Under the pieces are notes generated by a model. That model had not been told where the DNA came from, made no database searches, and saw nothing but the letters and a program-made list of their open reading frames with translations. Source: Delphinapterus leucas (lineage: Eukaryota; Chordata; Mammalia; Artiodactyla; Monodontidae). Taken from it: DNA of 64,000 bases. The position numbers were made by a program, and so were the translations under genes. Shown in pieces: positions 12,901 through 24,795 of the stretch. Within the stretch, counting starts at the first letter, position 1, and the number at the start of each line of letters is the position of its first letter. Location of the stretch: positions 889,938 to 953,937 of the forward strand of contig NW_022098000.1 in NCBI RefSeq assembly GCF_002288925.2. The letters are read 5' to 3'.

Positions 12901-13726
12901 TTAGAGTAATGGAAATAAAAACAAAAATGAAAAAATGGGATCTAATGAAACTTAAAAGCTTTTGTCCAGCAAAGGAAACCATAAACAAGATGAAAAGACA
13001 ACCCTCAGAATGGGAGAAAATATTTGCAAATGAATCAATAAACAAAGGATTACTCTCCTAAATATATAAACAGCTGCGTGCAGTTCAATATCAGAAGAAC
13101 AAACAAGCCAATCAAAAAATGGGCAGGAGACCTAAATAGACATTTCTCCAAAGAAGACATACAGATGGCCAAGAGACACATGAAAAGCTGCTCAACATCA
13201 CTAATTATTAGAGAAACGCAAATCAAAACTACAATGAGGTATCACCTCACACTGGTTAGAATGGGCATCATCAGAAAATCTACAAACAACAAATGCTGGA
13301 GAGGGTGTGGAGAAAAGGGAACCCTCTTGCACTATTGGTGGGAATGTAAATTGATACAGCCACTATGGAGAACAGTATGGAGGTTCCTTAAAAGACTAAA
13401 AATAGAATTATCATATGACTGAAAAATCCCAGTACTGGGCATATACTGAGGGAAATCCATAATTCAAAAACACACATGCACTCCAATATTTTTTGCAGCA
13501 CTATTTACAATAGCCAAGTCATGGAAGCAACCTAGATGCCCATTGACAGATGAATGGATAAAGAAGATGTGATACATATATACAAAGAATATTACTCAGC
13601 CATAAAAAGGAACAAAATTGGGTCATTTGTAGAGACGTGGATGGACCTAAAGAGTGTCATACAGAGTGAAATATGTCAGAAAGAGAAAAACAAATATTGT
13701 ATATTAACGTGTATATGTGGAATCTA
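9941..13726 (+). pseudogene. L1-B ORF2 pseudogene (endonuclease-reverse transcriptase)
   Basis: ORF2p nicks target DNA with an APE-type endonuclease and primes reverse transcription there. The ancestral start is at 9941 (MVIGTYILIITLNWNG), but the frame stops within 30 codons. Pieces that can be read: endonuclease region near 10374-10643, reverse transcriptase 11517-11930 and 11891-12142, C-terminal region 12452-12865, and Cys-rich region 13078-13422 ([17 protein letters not shown]). Two polymerase positions are altered: motif A reads [11 protein letters not shown] instead of SID, and the ADD box reads FADEMILY. Both would abolish catalysis, on top of the many stops and frameshifts. Confidence 0.88.
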
Positions 13727-14072
13727 GAAAAATGGTACAGATGAACCAGTTTGCCAGGCAGAAATAGAGACACAGATGTAGAAAACAAACATGTGGACAC
13801 CAACAGGGGAAAGCTGGGAGGGGGGGATGAATTTCATGATTGGGATTCACATATATGCACTAATATGTATAAAATAGATAACTAATAAGAACCTGCTGTA
13901 CAAAAAATAAAATAAAATTTTTTAAAAAATAGATAACTAATAACCTACTGTATAGCAAAAAATATATATAATGTACAGCTTACAGACCTCACACTTCTCA
14001 TAGCATACATACACAGACACATTCATATGTATGTATATGTGCATTCTATACATGTATATATATATATATGCA
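13727..14072 (+). other. L1-B 3'UTR, then TA/CATA-rich simple sequence
   Basis: After the ORF2 stop the L1 3'UTR continues to A-rich sequence at about 13925. It is followed by a second AATAGATAACTAATA block and then a TA/CATA-rich microsatellite at about 14027-14072. No gene is present. Confidence 0.6.
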
Positions 14073-14267
14073 AAATGCACTATATACATGAGGATATTTC
14101 TTATCATAAATTAGTGGGAAGTTAAATTTTTGGAAAGATAATTAATAAGATAGATGGTTTAACTTATTATTCTACTAGCAATTTCACTAATGATTTTTCC
14201 TTCAATACTTTATTCTAATTATTAGAACACAGCAGTGATTTACAGATATAATTTCCTTATTAAAAAC
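14073..14267. other. Unassigned AT-rich spacer
   Basis: No recognisable feature lies between the L1-B tail region and the SINE target-site duplication. Confidence 0.5.
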
Positions 14268-14275
14268 ATTTTACT

Positions 14276-14485
14276 TGGGCTTCCCTGGTGGCGCAGTGGT
14301 TGAGAGTCTGCCTGCCGATGCAGGGGGCACGGGTTCGTGCCCCGGTCCGGGAAGATCCCACATGTCGCGGAGCGGCTGGGCCTGTGAACAATGGCTGCTG
14401 AGCCTGCGCGTCCAGAGCCTGTGCTCCGCAACGAGAGAGGCCACAACAGTGAGAGGCCCGCGTTCTGCAAAAAATATATATATAT
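14276..14485 (+). mobile_element. CHR-2-type SINE
   Basis: The body matches the copy at 4623, with A box GTGGCGCAGTGG, B box GGTTCGTGCCC and a short A/TA-rich tail. The 8-bp target duplication ATTTTACT is seen at 14268-14275 and 14486-14493. The TA-rich tail instead of plain poly-A suggests tail degeneration into a microsatellite. Confidence 0.95.
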
Positions 14486-14493
14486 ATTTTACT

Positions 14494-15737
14494 GAAATAT
14501 TTTTCATATCCTCTTATAATATAAAAAAATACAAAGTATCTCAATGTCCATGACTGAGAGACTCTAACTGACACTTACTGACCAATAGGCTCTAACCAAC
14601 ACTTACTTTTAAATTAGCTTGTTAATTTTTGGCTCATTGTGTTCCTATGAATTGTTGATGTCGTTTTTATAATTTTAAATGTTCAATGAGACCTCTCTTA
14701 GGTTTCTCTTTCATCTGCTTTATATTTCAAATAACGAATTCTCATCTGTCACAACCGAGCCCATTTTGGTCTTTACAGCAGTTATCTCCATACACTCTCA
14801 GTGTCTGTGTAAGAAATATACGCTACCTTTTTTCCCCATCAGTTAGCAAATATCAGAATATTGAAGATGTCTCTCATTTTACTACACAGAATTTCACTAG
14901 CACAGAACATTATACTCAAAGATACATTCACTTCAATGCCTTCCAGTTTTCTCAAAAGATTCTTTCAAAGTGTAATTGTTTTATACGAAAGAGTGAACAC
15001 TCATATGTTACCATGGTATTGACTGTTGCAAATCAATATGTATATACTCTTACTGTGCAATCAGGAGTGGCACATTGTGCTCCCAAGTGGGCAGCGAGTG
15101 CAGAACAAATCTTCACCGCAGAAGACTAACTTTATATGAATTAGTATGTGAATCAACTAGTTACTATCTTCTACTAATGCAGAATATTTTATGGAAATAT
15201 CTCTTCCAGTATCTTTGAGCATACATCAAAATGAAGAGCAGAAAGACATCTATTTTATTTTACTAGAAAAAGAAGAAAATGCAACTTTATTATCCTTTGG
15301 AGAAATTTTTAACAAAATGTTTTAAAGCCCTTTTTGGAAATTTATTGAATTTACTCTATTCACCTCAACAAATTAGTAGCAAAATAAGGAACTGCACTGA
15401 TATGAAAATACCTTTCAACTTAGAGATCAATGAGATGATCACTGTTTTATGATCCTAAGAAGGAAATTCAATGTTTGCTTTTTAATAGGACTGTAATTTG
15501 AATTCAGTGAAGTTATTATTTGTAAATGTCCTCATCTAATTAAACACAAACAAATATATCTTAATTCATGTCCCCAACAGAAGTAATCCCTTTGTATCAC
15601 AGTTAAGTTCAATGCTTCCAAAAGATTTAAATAACTGAGAAATGTGCTTAATTAAAACTAGCTAGTTATTCCAATTAACTTTCTCTTAAACATGAATGAT
15701 GCTTCATTTCCAATGTTCTGTGCTATAAATAGTGACA
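14494..15737. other. Unassigned sequence
   Basis: No repeat family was recognised. The longest frame (14686-15129, 147 codons) starts with a hydrophobic stretch but has no domain I know and no promoter or splice context. I treat it as chance. Confidence 0.45.
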
Positions 15738-15741
15738 ATTA

Positions 15742-15890
15742 CTTCATTTATTTGTTAGTCAACCAATAAATACTGAATGACCACTACCTACATGCATAGA
15801 ACTGCTCAACTTTGGCAGTTAAAAACTTTCTAGTTATCAAGGAACATAAAATCTAATAGGAAATAAAAAGTATATACATAAATAACTAAA
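15742..15890 (-). mobile_element. L2 LINE 3' end relic
   Basis: Read on the plus strand, TTCATTTATTTGTTAGTCAA and CAATAAATACTGAATGACC followed by CTACATGCATAGAACTGCTC track the reverse complement of the L2 3' end. That family is ancient and immobile. Divergence is high and the borders are approximate. Confidence 0.5.
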
Positions 15891-16084
15891 ATAAAATATA
15901 GTAATTTTAAAATTGATAATTATATTCCAAAATGAAAAATAATATCTTAATTTTATGTTTTCTCTTCATCATCATCATCACTATAATACATTTTATTAGA
16001 CCTTTAGTTTTTGAAAATTTAGTTGACGTATTCTTGACAGTATCATACTCTCAGTGATGATGATGGTGGTGGTGATAATGGTGA

Positions 16085-16312
16085 TGACATTAGCTAACAG
16101 TTATTTGACATTATTGCCAGTCACTGCTCTAAGTAGCTAATATGTATTAACTAGGTAAAGCCTCACAACATCTCTATGAGTTAGGCGCGATGATATTCAC
16201 CATCTATAGAGAGGAAACCTGAAAGTCACAGAGGTTAAATCGTCTGTGGGCAGCTGGGAAGCAAAATTAAGCTATATGATTCTAGAGATCAGATTGTCAA
16301 CCATCACACAAT
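16085..16312 (+). mobile_element. MIR SINE
   Basis: The order of blocks matches MIR: TTAGCTAACAGTTATTTGAC, CAGTCACTGCTCTAAG, CCTCACAAC..CTATGAG, GAGGAAACCTGAAAGTCACA, GAGGTTAAAT and a degenerate 3' part. MIR is an ancient mammalian tRNA-derived SINE mobilised by L2. A GAT/GGT-rich simple stretch precedes it at about 16055-16087. Confidence 0.8.
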
Positions 16313-16379
16313 ATTTTCTCTTAAATCATAGAACAAATAGTTATATAGTTATAACTATATAAATATATATATTCTATAG

Positions 16380-16595
16380 TAGGAGTTGACAAACTTTTCC
16401 TGTAAAGAGCAAGATATTTTAAGATTTGTGGATCACATAATCTCTGTTGCACATACTAAACTCTACTGTCGTAATGCAAAGTAGACATCAACACTATGTA
16501 AATGAATGGGTGTGGCTGTGATCCAATAAAACTTTACTTACAAAAACAGGGAATAGGTTGGATTTGGTCCATGAGCAGTAGTTTACTCACAAAAC
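16380..16595 (-). mobile_element. MER20 hAT-Charlie DNA transposon
   Basis: The plus strand shows the reverse complement of MER20: GGAGTTGACAAACTTTTCCT at one end, CAATAAAACTTTACTTACAA inside and GCAGTAGTTTACTCAC at the other end. The 216-bp length fits the roughly 219-bp consensus, so the copy is nearly complete. MER20 copies have been reported as progesterone/cAMP-responsive regulatory elements in endometrial cells of placental mammals; whether this copy has any such role is unknown. Confidence 0.85.
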
Positions 16596-17039
16596 ATCAA
16601 GTGACAAAATATTAGATATGGCAGAGTTTTGATTAATTAAATATTTTTATTTATTTTAATTCAATTGCTATTGAAATGTTTTCCTAAATGTAGATGATTA
16701 AGAAGACTTTTAAAATAGTGATAAATTAATTGAGCTAGACATCCCAAAATAAAAAATGTTATTCTCTCACATCTTCAATCAGTTCCTTGCAATCACTCTT
16801 AGTAACCTCTAAATACTGCTTGTACTCCATTTGCTGTGTGACCCTAGAGAAATTAATGTTTAGAGAATTTAGGAATTTTTCCAATATTTAAATTGGAGTT
16901 AAAAATAAAATTGTCATACTTAAGCTCATATTTCCATGAAACCCAGATTTTTAGAACCTCCTTTATCAGATCAAAATTGTCCCTTAAATTGAATTCTTCC
17001 AAAATCGGCATTCTTTTCTTAAAACCAATTTTATGAAGC

Positions 17040-19560
17040 ATAATTTAAATACAATGAAATGCATTATATGAGGTATACATTTTGATGAGTTTTGACAAGT
17101 TATATACCAATATAAATAGCATGGCAGTCAAGATATAGAACATTTCCATCACCACATATAGTTATTTCATGCCATTTCCTAAACCATCACCACCTACCAC
17201 CAGGCAGCTATTAATATGCTTTCTTTCACTATAGATCAGACATTTTCTTTCCTACAGTTTCATGTATATGTTTACACACAGTATGAAATCTTATGTGTCT
17301 TGCTTCTGTTTTTCTGCAAAATAATTTAGAATTTCATTAAGCCTGTTGCATATAACAATATTCATTCTTTTGGTTTTGAGAGATATCCCATTGGGCTAAT
17401 ATACCAGAAAATTTTTAGTCATTTATTTGTTGGTGAACTCTTGGGTCGTTTCCAGTTTGGGACTTTTATGTATAAAACTGCTATGAATATTCATATACAA
17501 ATCTTTGTGTGAACATATGTTTTCATTTTCCTAAAGTAAAACTCGGGATTATATGGAATGTCTGATTTTGACTTTATGTAAGAAATGTCCAAATGTTTTT
17601 AAGTGTCCAAATATAGACCATCAGCTATATTTGAGATTTCCAAATATTCTACCTCCTCGCCAACACTTGATATTTTAGTGTGTAGTGGTATCTCAGGTGC
17701 TTTTAATTAATTTCCATTACCCTAATGGCTAATGAATCTTAACGACTTTTCATGTACCTGTTTGCCATTCACATATTTGAATGTCTTCTCAAATTTTTGT
17801 CTATTTTATTAACAAGGGTTTTACTTTAATCTTATTGAGTTGTAAGAGGTCTTTATATATTCTGGATGTTCATTTATGCAGATTCAAGTTTCTGTTTCAT
17901 ATATTTCTTCTGCTTGCAGAACTTTGAACATTTCTTGCAATGCAGGTATACTGGTAATAAATTCTCTCAGCTGTTAATTTTTTAAAAACTCTTTTACTTC
18001 TCCTTTAATTTGAAAAGAGATTGTCCCTGGATTACAATTCTATATTGAAGATTGTTTTTCTGTATTGAAAATTGTTTCTTTTTTGTTATTTAAAAGATGC
18101 CAATCAAGTTTCTTCCTGCTTATATATTTTCTGAAACAATGTTTGCTATATATTTAATCTTTTTGTTTCTCTGTATGTAATGTGTTCTTTTTCTCTGGAT
18201 ACTTTCAAGATTTCATCTTTACCTTTAGTTTTCTGTTCTTTGAATATGAGTGTGTGTGTACTCATCCTGTTTGGAATTCTCTGAGGTTAGAGCTGTAGCT
18301 AGTGTCCTCCATTATTATTGTATCATTCTTGGTCACTATTACTTCAACTATTCTCCATTATCACTTCAAATTTTTTTCTCTACTCTTTCTCTTTTCCTTC
18401 TGAGATCCTAATTATACATATGTTAGACCATTTCATATTGTCCTACAGCTTTTTTATACTCTGTTCCCTCTCAATCCCCTCCTCACCCCCGCCTGTCTCT
18501 CTTACCTCTCTTTGTGTTTCAGTTTGATCAATTCCTGTTGACCTTCCTGCAAGTGCACTGTTTCTATCCAATCCAAGTCTGTGTCCCATATACTGATGAG
18601 TTAGTTGAGGCCATTATTCATCTCTGTTACCATATTTTTTCCTAGCATTTCAAATGGACTCTTTCTTGTAGTTTCCATCTTTCTCCTGACATTACACATC
18701 TTCTATTGCACGTTCTATATCTTTTCTACCAGAGACTTTAACACAATAATTATGTTTATTTAACATTTTTTTGTCGAAGCTTCCAACATCTGGGTGACCT
18801 CTCAATCTGTTTTTCTTTCCAGTGGGTTGTTTATCTTTCCATTTTGTGTATCATGTTTTGTTGTTGTTGTTGAATTTTAGTCATTGGGTATGTGATAATA
18901 GTGATAGAAATAAGTTATTTTCTAATCTGGAAACAGCCATACCTCTTTCTAACTGTGAGGGTAGAATCAATCTAGTCATATGTTGAGATGGTTTGGGGTT
19001 TTGTTGTTGCTATAGTTACTCTTAGTGCACTTCCAGCTTCAAAGTCCTCCACTTTTACCTTATATTTAGAGTGAGGACTTGGTTGCTGGAAAATTTGCTC
19101 TGTCTTCCTATTTCATCTTCACTGCTTCCTGAACTCTTTCCAGACATTTGCTACTTCCCGGAACTAAGAGCTGACACCAGCTTTCTTGGTGCTTGTTAAC
19201 CTGGCATTGCAAAGTAGGGTTCTGCTCTGATGTCCTGATCCAGTCTCTGTCTTAAGCAGGAGCTGTGTCTGTGTGTTTTCATGGTGGGGCTTTTGAAATA
19301 ATAGTCCATCCTTCAGCTGTAAAAAATTTCTGATGGTCTTGGCTCAGGATGATTTCTTGTTCCTTTCTCAAGGATAGAGAGGTTTTTCCTATTCTCCTCT
19401 TCAGAAACAATGGGTCTTCACATGTGCCTTAGGGTAGTGTTTGCTGCCTTTTCCCCAGAAGATGAAGGCTTTGTTCTGTAGGAAATTAGGATCCAAGTGG
19501 GGTTTCCCAAGGTGACAAATGCTCTATTCCTCTAAACCTTCAAAATCGGGGCAGTTTCTT
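17040..19560 (-). mobile_element. Ancient L1M or HAL1-like element, minus strand
   Basis: On the minus strand the segment reads 5'UTR/ORF1, then late ORF2, then 3'UTR. Positions 17040-17300 match the reverse complement of an L1M 3'UTR (TTTGATGAGTTTTGACAAG, CAAGATATAGAACATTTCC). Positions 17320-17880 match the ORF2 C-terminus (GTTTCCAGTTTGGGACTTTT, CCTCGCCAACACTTGATATT). Positions 17890-18700 match ORF1 of old L1s (AATTCTCTCAGCTG, CATATGTTAGACCATTTCAT). The first 80% of ORF2 is missing, so this is either an internally deleted L1M or a HAL1. The part beyond 18700 and the 19560 border are weak. Confidence 0.6.
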
Positions 19561-19924
19561 GGGTCAACCGTCATACTGTCACTTTTTTCATGTAGAGGAG
19601 GCACTGAATGAATGCAAACTTCCATATGTTTTCAGCGTACAGAACTTCTAAACTCTGACATGAGCCCACACAGAGCCTTTTGTATTCATTAAAAGTTTTA
19701 GCTGAATTATTTCCCCCCTGTGTAGAAGCTTCACTTTCCTCCATGGTCTGCCTTATATAAGCCAGCACTCATGCCCTTCTTCCACATGAAATTGTCTGCC
19801 TTGGATAACAGACTGGTTAATTTCCCTACAACCTGACCCCTCTGATGGTTTGAAGGAAAGTTATGATTTATGTAGATTATCTGTTTTCTATATGTTAAGC
19901 AAAACCCAGAAGTCTTGCATTTTA

Positions 19925-20108
19925 TATACATTGTTATTAATCTTTACTAAAGCACTGAATCTTTTTTACTATTATCATCTCCATATTATATATAAGGAAA
20001 TTGAGTTGTAGAGAATTTAAATCACTGTGCAATACCATTTAGCTACTAAATGACAAAACCTAGTTCTTTGGTTTCAGGATCAGTTCACTGTATAGAGTTA
20101 GCTATACC
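19925..20108 (+). mobile_element. MIR SINE relic
   Basis: The MIR core is recognisable in ACTATTATCATCTCCATATT, AAGGAAATTGAGTTGTAGAG and TTTAGCTACTAAATGACA. It is strongly diverged. Confidence 0.55.
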
Positions 20109-20249
20109 ATTGGTTAGAAATGCTATAAAAATGAAAAGTAAATACAAATAATATTTTACCATAGTCCAGTGTGTCTCCTGGGGGGATTGAAACTCCATGG
20201 ATTTCAAAAAATGAATATTTCAGCTTTCCTCCCATATTGTGCTAGTGAT

Positions 20250-20560
20250 AACAAGAAATTATGCTAAGCGAAAAAAAGCCAGGCATATACCATATAACTG
20301 CATTTATATGAAGTTCCAGAATAGAAAAACTAAGCTCTGGTAATATAAATAAGAATATCAGTGGCCTCTTGAAAGGTGAAGGTGGGTGGAGAATGTCAGA
20401 AAATGGAACAGGGAAAATTTATTATATGATAATTTCCTTTATATTGACTTTTAAGGTGGTTAAATGATATACATTTTAAAAACTCAGGGTACTATACATT
20501 TAAAATATGTGTATTTCATTATAGATAAATTGTACTTCAATATATTTCAGCTATATGCAG
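20250..20560 (+). mobile_element. L1M 3'UTR relic
   Basis: The blocks TTATGCTAAGCGAAAAAAAG, CATTTATATGAAGTTCCAGA, GTGGTTAAATGATATAC and AAATTGTACTTCAATATA follow the 3'UTR of old L1M elements. The copy is 5' truncated and diverged. Confidence 0.55.
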
Positions 20561-22959
20561 ATGAAAAAAAGGAGACAAGTTCAGGTTTAATGATCTTGAA
20601 ATATGGTGTGGTCCATAGAAAGCTTTACTTCTAAGTAATACGTATAATTTTAAAACATTTTTAATGTGCATTATTTTGTTTAATCTTTATACGGGGAGGT
20701 GTTTATTATTATTATGTCCATTTTGTACATGAGGTCTTCTGACTGCAAGTTTAGTTCTGTTGAAAGAGTTGGCTACATTGTGAATTAGAAATATTACAAG
20801 TAAAATAAAAACATTAATACCTTACTGTAATCAACAGCACTATGTGAGAGGTTTGCAATTCCCATGTATCCACTTTTTTCCCCCTATTAATACAGGTAAA
20901 AATGAAGGTCCCACCTTCATCACAGAAACCTCCACACCCTCAATAGATATGGAAATGTTATTCTTGAGTAAGTGTCTGCAATAAAAATGCATTATTATAA
21001 TTTCCCTTTTCAAGTTAAGTGACAACATTTTTGGCCAGTCAAACTGAGTTTTTCCAAAATGCCTACCACACAATATGCCTGTCCTGTTACCAGGTTAATG
21101 AAAAATATTTATTTGATTTTTACTTTGTTCATTTACATACCATCTGTTACCAGAGTGTTTGGAGTACTTTGATAGGATTATTTGCACATAATTTATAATG
21201 AGATGAACTAACCCTATAATTATCCAAATAAAACATAAAATCAATAAACTAGAGACCATTATAAAATAAATGTGGCTATCACAAGTGTCAGGCAATGAGT
21301 CACAAAATATGGGTATGTTCAGTGGATGCTATAATTACAGTTTATAATATGGTTTTTAGTCCTGACCTTCCATTAAGACAAGGTATTATTGCTTATTTAT
21401 GTTCCCTTTGATTCAATGTTCACACAAAGCCCTGGCTCTCAAGTTCCAATATGGTAATGGAGGTCCATTTGCAGTTTCAAAGGTACAGGACCATATCCAC
21501 ATAGCTGCTTACTGACTGCAACTCATGTTTCACAGTCCAACAGCCACCACTCTCACTGAATATTTACAAGACTTGTACTTTCCCTATCTGCTCAAAGATG
21601 GACCTGTGTGCAGAGGTGCTGATGGTGACTCATGGGAATTCAACTTCAAAGGCTGAGCCCTAATGTGTCCCATGGATGGCTACATAATTTAGCTCAAACT
21701 GAGCTTTCTCATTTCCAGTGGCTGCACCCTCTAGTCCTGGTTCTCACTGTTGTTATGTCCGAGTTATTATTTGCTCAAAATGTACTTCCTTTTGCCATTT
21801 GCCCTCATCTTGCCTGCCAGGCTTGAGATTGATTTGAAAGCAAACCTAAATAGAAGTGAGCATTTATTTGTTCAATGTCAGGATATTGACTACCTCCCAA
21901 GACATCATTATTTCAAGATCTCCCTAATATTTGGTGCTGATTATAGTATCCAGGGCCACTGGCAAATTATTTTCAGAAGAACCATATGGCTTTATTGTCC
22001 AAGTAAGTTTTATACTATAATTGGAAGGTACCCTTAAAACAATTTCAGGGCTGAAAGAAAATGGTTAAATAGTTGCCAATTTCCTCTCTGACACTATTGC
22101 TTAAATTTTATTTACCTTAAAAATCTGTTCTCTATTCTGGTCTCATAATATAATAAGAGAGAGAGGAAATTAAGGGGTGGTTGTGATTCTTGAGATGACA
22201 AAGCTGGGCTTCATCCTCCTTGGTTAGACAGCAGATAGCCAATGCCCACTGAAACATCAAAGCCGCTATCTCTTGGTGTGATACTTGGGAACAGCACGCT
22301 AGACAGAATTATCTTCCTGTCTTGAGTTTCTTTGTTCCTATTAGCTTCCTCATTAATCAGTACAGTGCTGTAAGTGTTGATGAGATAGTAAATCAAATAA
22401 TAACACCCCTATCTGATTTGCCATCTTAGACTGTTTGTTACTCATAAGAGCCTGGTTTTTGGAGTTCTATATATAACTTGAATTACTTATTGAATTAAAG
22501 AAAAAGAAATCTGCAAGTGTCTGCAAGCAGAATGTATATTTCTCTTGATTCTTTTTTTCTGAGACATTGTAATCAGATACTACAGGCCATAAGAAGCAAT
22601 GACAAAGCAGAAATAGTTATCCTAAATGAGACTGTCACACATGTGAAACCTGGCTTCAGATTGTGTTTCAGTCTCATGCTCTGGGCAATGAATAATGAAA
22701 GTGTATCCATCATCAACCTTTCTGCCTTTGTTTTTGATGGCCAGTAGTTCATACAGGTGCTTCCCTAATGAAACCAACACGTGATTTTTCAATGTTTTCA
22801 AAAACATTTGTTCAAAAGCCAGCATATACATGTTTTCCAAAGTCCAAGTCCTCTGTCTGTGTTTGGTTGAAACCTTGAGAGGTATATCCTTCACCCCTTC
22901 ATGCTGTGGACATAACTGTGATGCATGAGAAAAGGTATTGATGCCAATCCTGAAGTGGA
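20561..22959. other. Unassigned sequence, largely repeat-free to the eye
   Basis: Apart from a possible MIR scrap near 20650-20750, I recognise no repeat between 20.56 and 22.96 kb and no coding gene. Frames of up to 95 codons (21750-22037) have no known domain. It is one of the quieter parts of the window and a reasonable place to test for conserved non-coding sequence. Confidence 0.4.
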
Positions 22960-23115
22960 CCTAATTTCAAGTTCCCTGCCAAACAGTTACTAACTATGTG
23001 ATCTGAAATAAGGTGAATAACATTTGTGTGTTTGAAATCCTTCTTTATAGAATGGGAAAAACCCTTGTCTCACAGGTTATTTGGGGAATGGAATGGTGTG
23101 GGACATTGTGCTCTG
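22960..23115 (-). mobile_element. MIR SINE relic
   Basis: The plus strand reads as a reverse MIR: CCTGCCAAACAGTTACTAAC, TATGTGATCTGAAATAAG, CTTTATAGAATGGGAAAAAC and TCTCACAGGTTATTTGGGGA. Confidence 0.5.
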
Positions 23116-24499
23116 TAATTAGTTATCTATCAGACAAAGATAAGGTTTGCTATAATAGAATTCAACTTATAAAGAAAATAATCTCATTGCAGTGGAGTGT
23201 TAGCTAACTATTCTTATAACCATGAGGATGTGATTGATAATAATATAACATATATTATGATTATAGATTTCCCTTTGTAAGAAAAGAAACATAAGTCTTC
23301 TTTAATACTCAAGTGTTTTGTTTGCTTATTGGGTTTTGCTTTTTTTTTTTTTTTTGGTATGTAGTGATAATCAGGATATTGAAAGTTCCCAGAATCCCAA
23401 GTGTTGCCGTCATGGTGAGAGAACGTCATCTCCAGCTCGCACTTCCACAGTAAGCCAATAGTTCCGGGAATAGTGCTGACAGTAATTTAAGATGATGTCG
23501 CATCTCTGTTGACACTTTTTGGAAAATTATAGGATGTTGTGTTCCATTTGTTTCAAATTTGGTGTTAAGAGATAGCAGAAATTCTAGTGTTACTACCAGA
23601 AAACCACTTTTCTGCTCTGTGACAATGAGAAAAGCAGCCCTGTTCCTTAGAGGCATAGGTGTGATGATGACAATCTGTCAATAGGAGACGTTCAGAAAGC
23701 ACTAAAATACTGAAAAGGTATGTTTTCCTTCACTTTGATTTAAACTTCTGAATAGTTTTCCTTTGCTTAGCTGCTGGTGTGATTTGTTTGAGTTACAGTA
23801 GATGGAATAAACTTTTAAATTTATTACACCTATTTCTAACTACATAGTTGCAACTTAAAATATTCACATAAAGAGTAATCATTTTAAGAGCCATCACAGG
23901 AAGCAACTGTAAATGCCTATATTTTATATAATTATATAGCTCATTCTTTGTCTTTCTCAAGAGAATTTTGTATGAGATAATAACTTCAGAAAATGATATT
24001 AATATATCTGATGCCAGAGCTATTACCAATAATAATTTGTACCTTTCATGCTACTTTGAATATTTTATTTATGCTGAAATGTCAACTATGCAACTGAAAA
24101 TGGCCCCAAAGGAACACTAGATATTCATCTCTTGGGTATAATAGCCCCATATCATCCCTGACAATATGAAATACTCTAAGATACAGGTTTGTATACATTT
24201 TGTGTTTATAGATGATTGCAGAGGATAGAAAATCCCATAGATAACATATCCCTATTTTCAGGAATCTCCAACACAGAGGTACACTTATATGTGGTTGTAA
24301 GGTGGTACTGGTTGAGATCCACGTTTTTGGTGGGTGTGGGAGGGTGGCTAACTCAAATCATACAGTGATTAATGTGCAGATACCAAAGTTCCTAAATGCT
24401 CCAGTCAGAAGTATACTTGGATCTTCATATAAAATTCTTGTGCTCCCTGGTATAGGAAAGAGATTAGACTCTTTTTGAACTATGAAGAAATACAGTAAG
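23116..24499. other. Unassigned sequence with a poly-T run
   Basis: A T run lies at about 23339-23356. The rest shows no repeat family or coding gene that I can support. Confidence 0.4.
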
Positions 24500-24795
24500 T
24501 ACAGGCATAGAAAAAAAACTTATAGTTACCAAAGGGGAAAGGTTGGGGGAGAGATAAATTAGGAGGTTGGGATTAACATATACACACTACTATATATAAA
24601 AGAGATAATCAACAACAATCCCTGTATTGTATAGCACAGGGAACTGTACTCAGTACTCTGTAATAACCTATATGGGAAAAGAATCTTAAAAAGAATGTAT
24701 ATATGTATACAAGAATCACTCTGCTGTACATCTGAAACTAACACAACATTGTAAATCAACTATACTCCAAGATAAATATATTTTCAAAAATTTTA
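24500..24795 (+). mobile_element. 5'-truncated L1 (3'UTR only)
   Basis: The segment matches an L1 3'UTR: GGTTGGGATTAACATATACA, TGTATAGCACAGGGAACTGT, CTCTGCTGTACATCTGAAAC and AACATTGTAAATCAACTATA, followed by an A-rich tail. At about 0.3 kb it is a severely truncated insertion. Its 3'UTR type differs from that of the L1s at 8, 29 and 35 kb. Confidence 0.8.

Larger units (their letters stand above)
8056..13925 (+). mobile_element. Near full-length LINE-1 (L1-B), inactive
   Basis: The element runs from GATTGCTTCAGGATGGTGGA (type A 5'UTR, 8056-8956) through ORF1 and ORF2 remnants to an A-rich 3' end near 13925. Its length of about 5.9 kb is near full size for mammalian L1. Both ORFs carry stops and frameshifts throughout, so it is dead and fairly old. 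A second block resembling the same 3' terminal motif (AATAGATAACTAATA) follows at about 13930-13955. I could not find a convincing target-site duplication, so both ends are approximate. It shares its 5'UTR type with the element starting at 28999 but not with those at 2415 and 34665. Confidence 0.9.

Noticed and set aside
14686..15129. 147-codon open frame, the longest outside recognisable repeats
   Set aside because: There is no known domain, no plausible promoter or Kozak context, and composition matches its AT-rich neighbours. Chance frame is the simplest reading.
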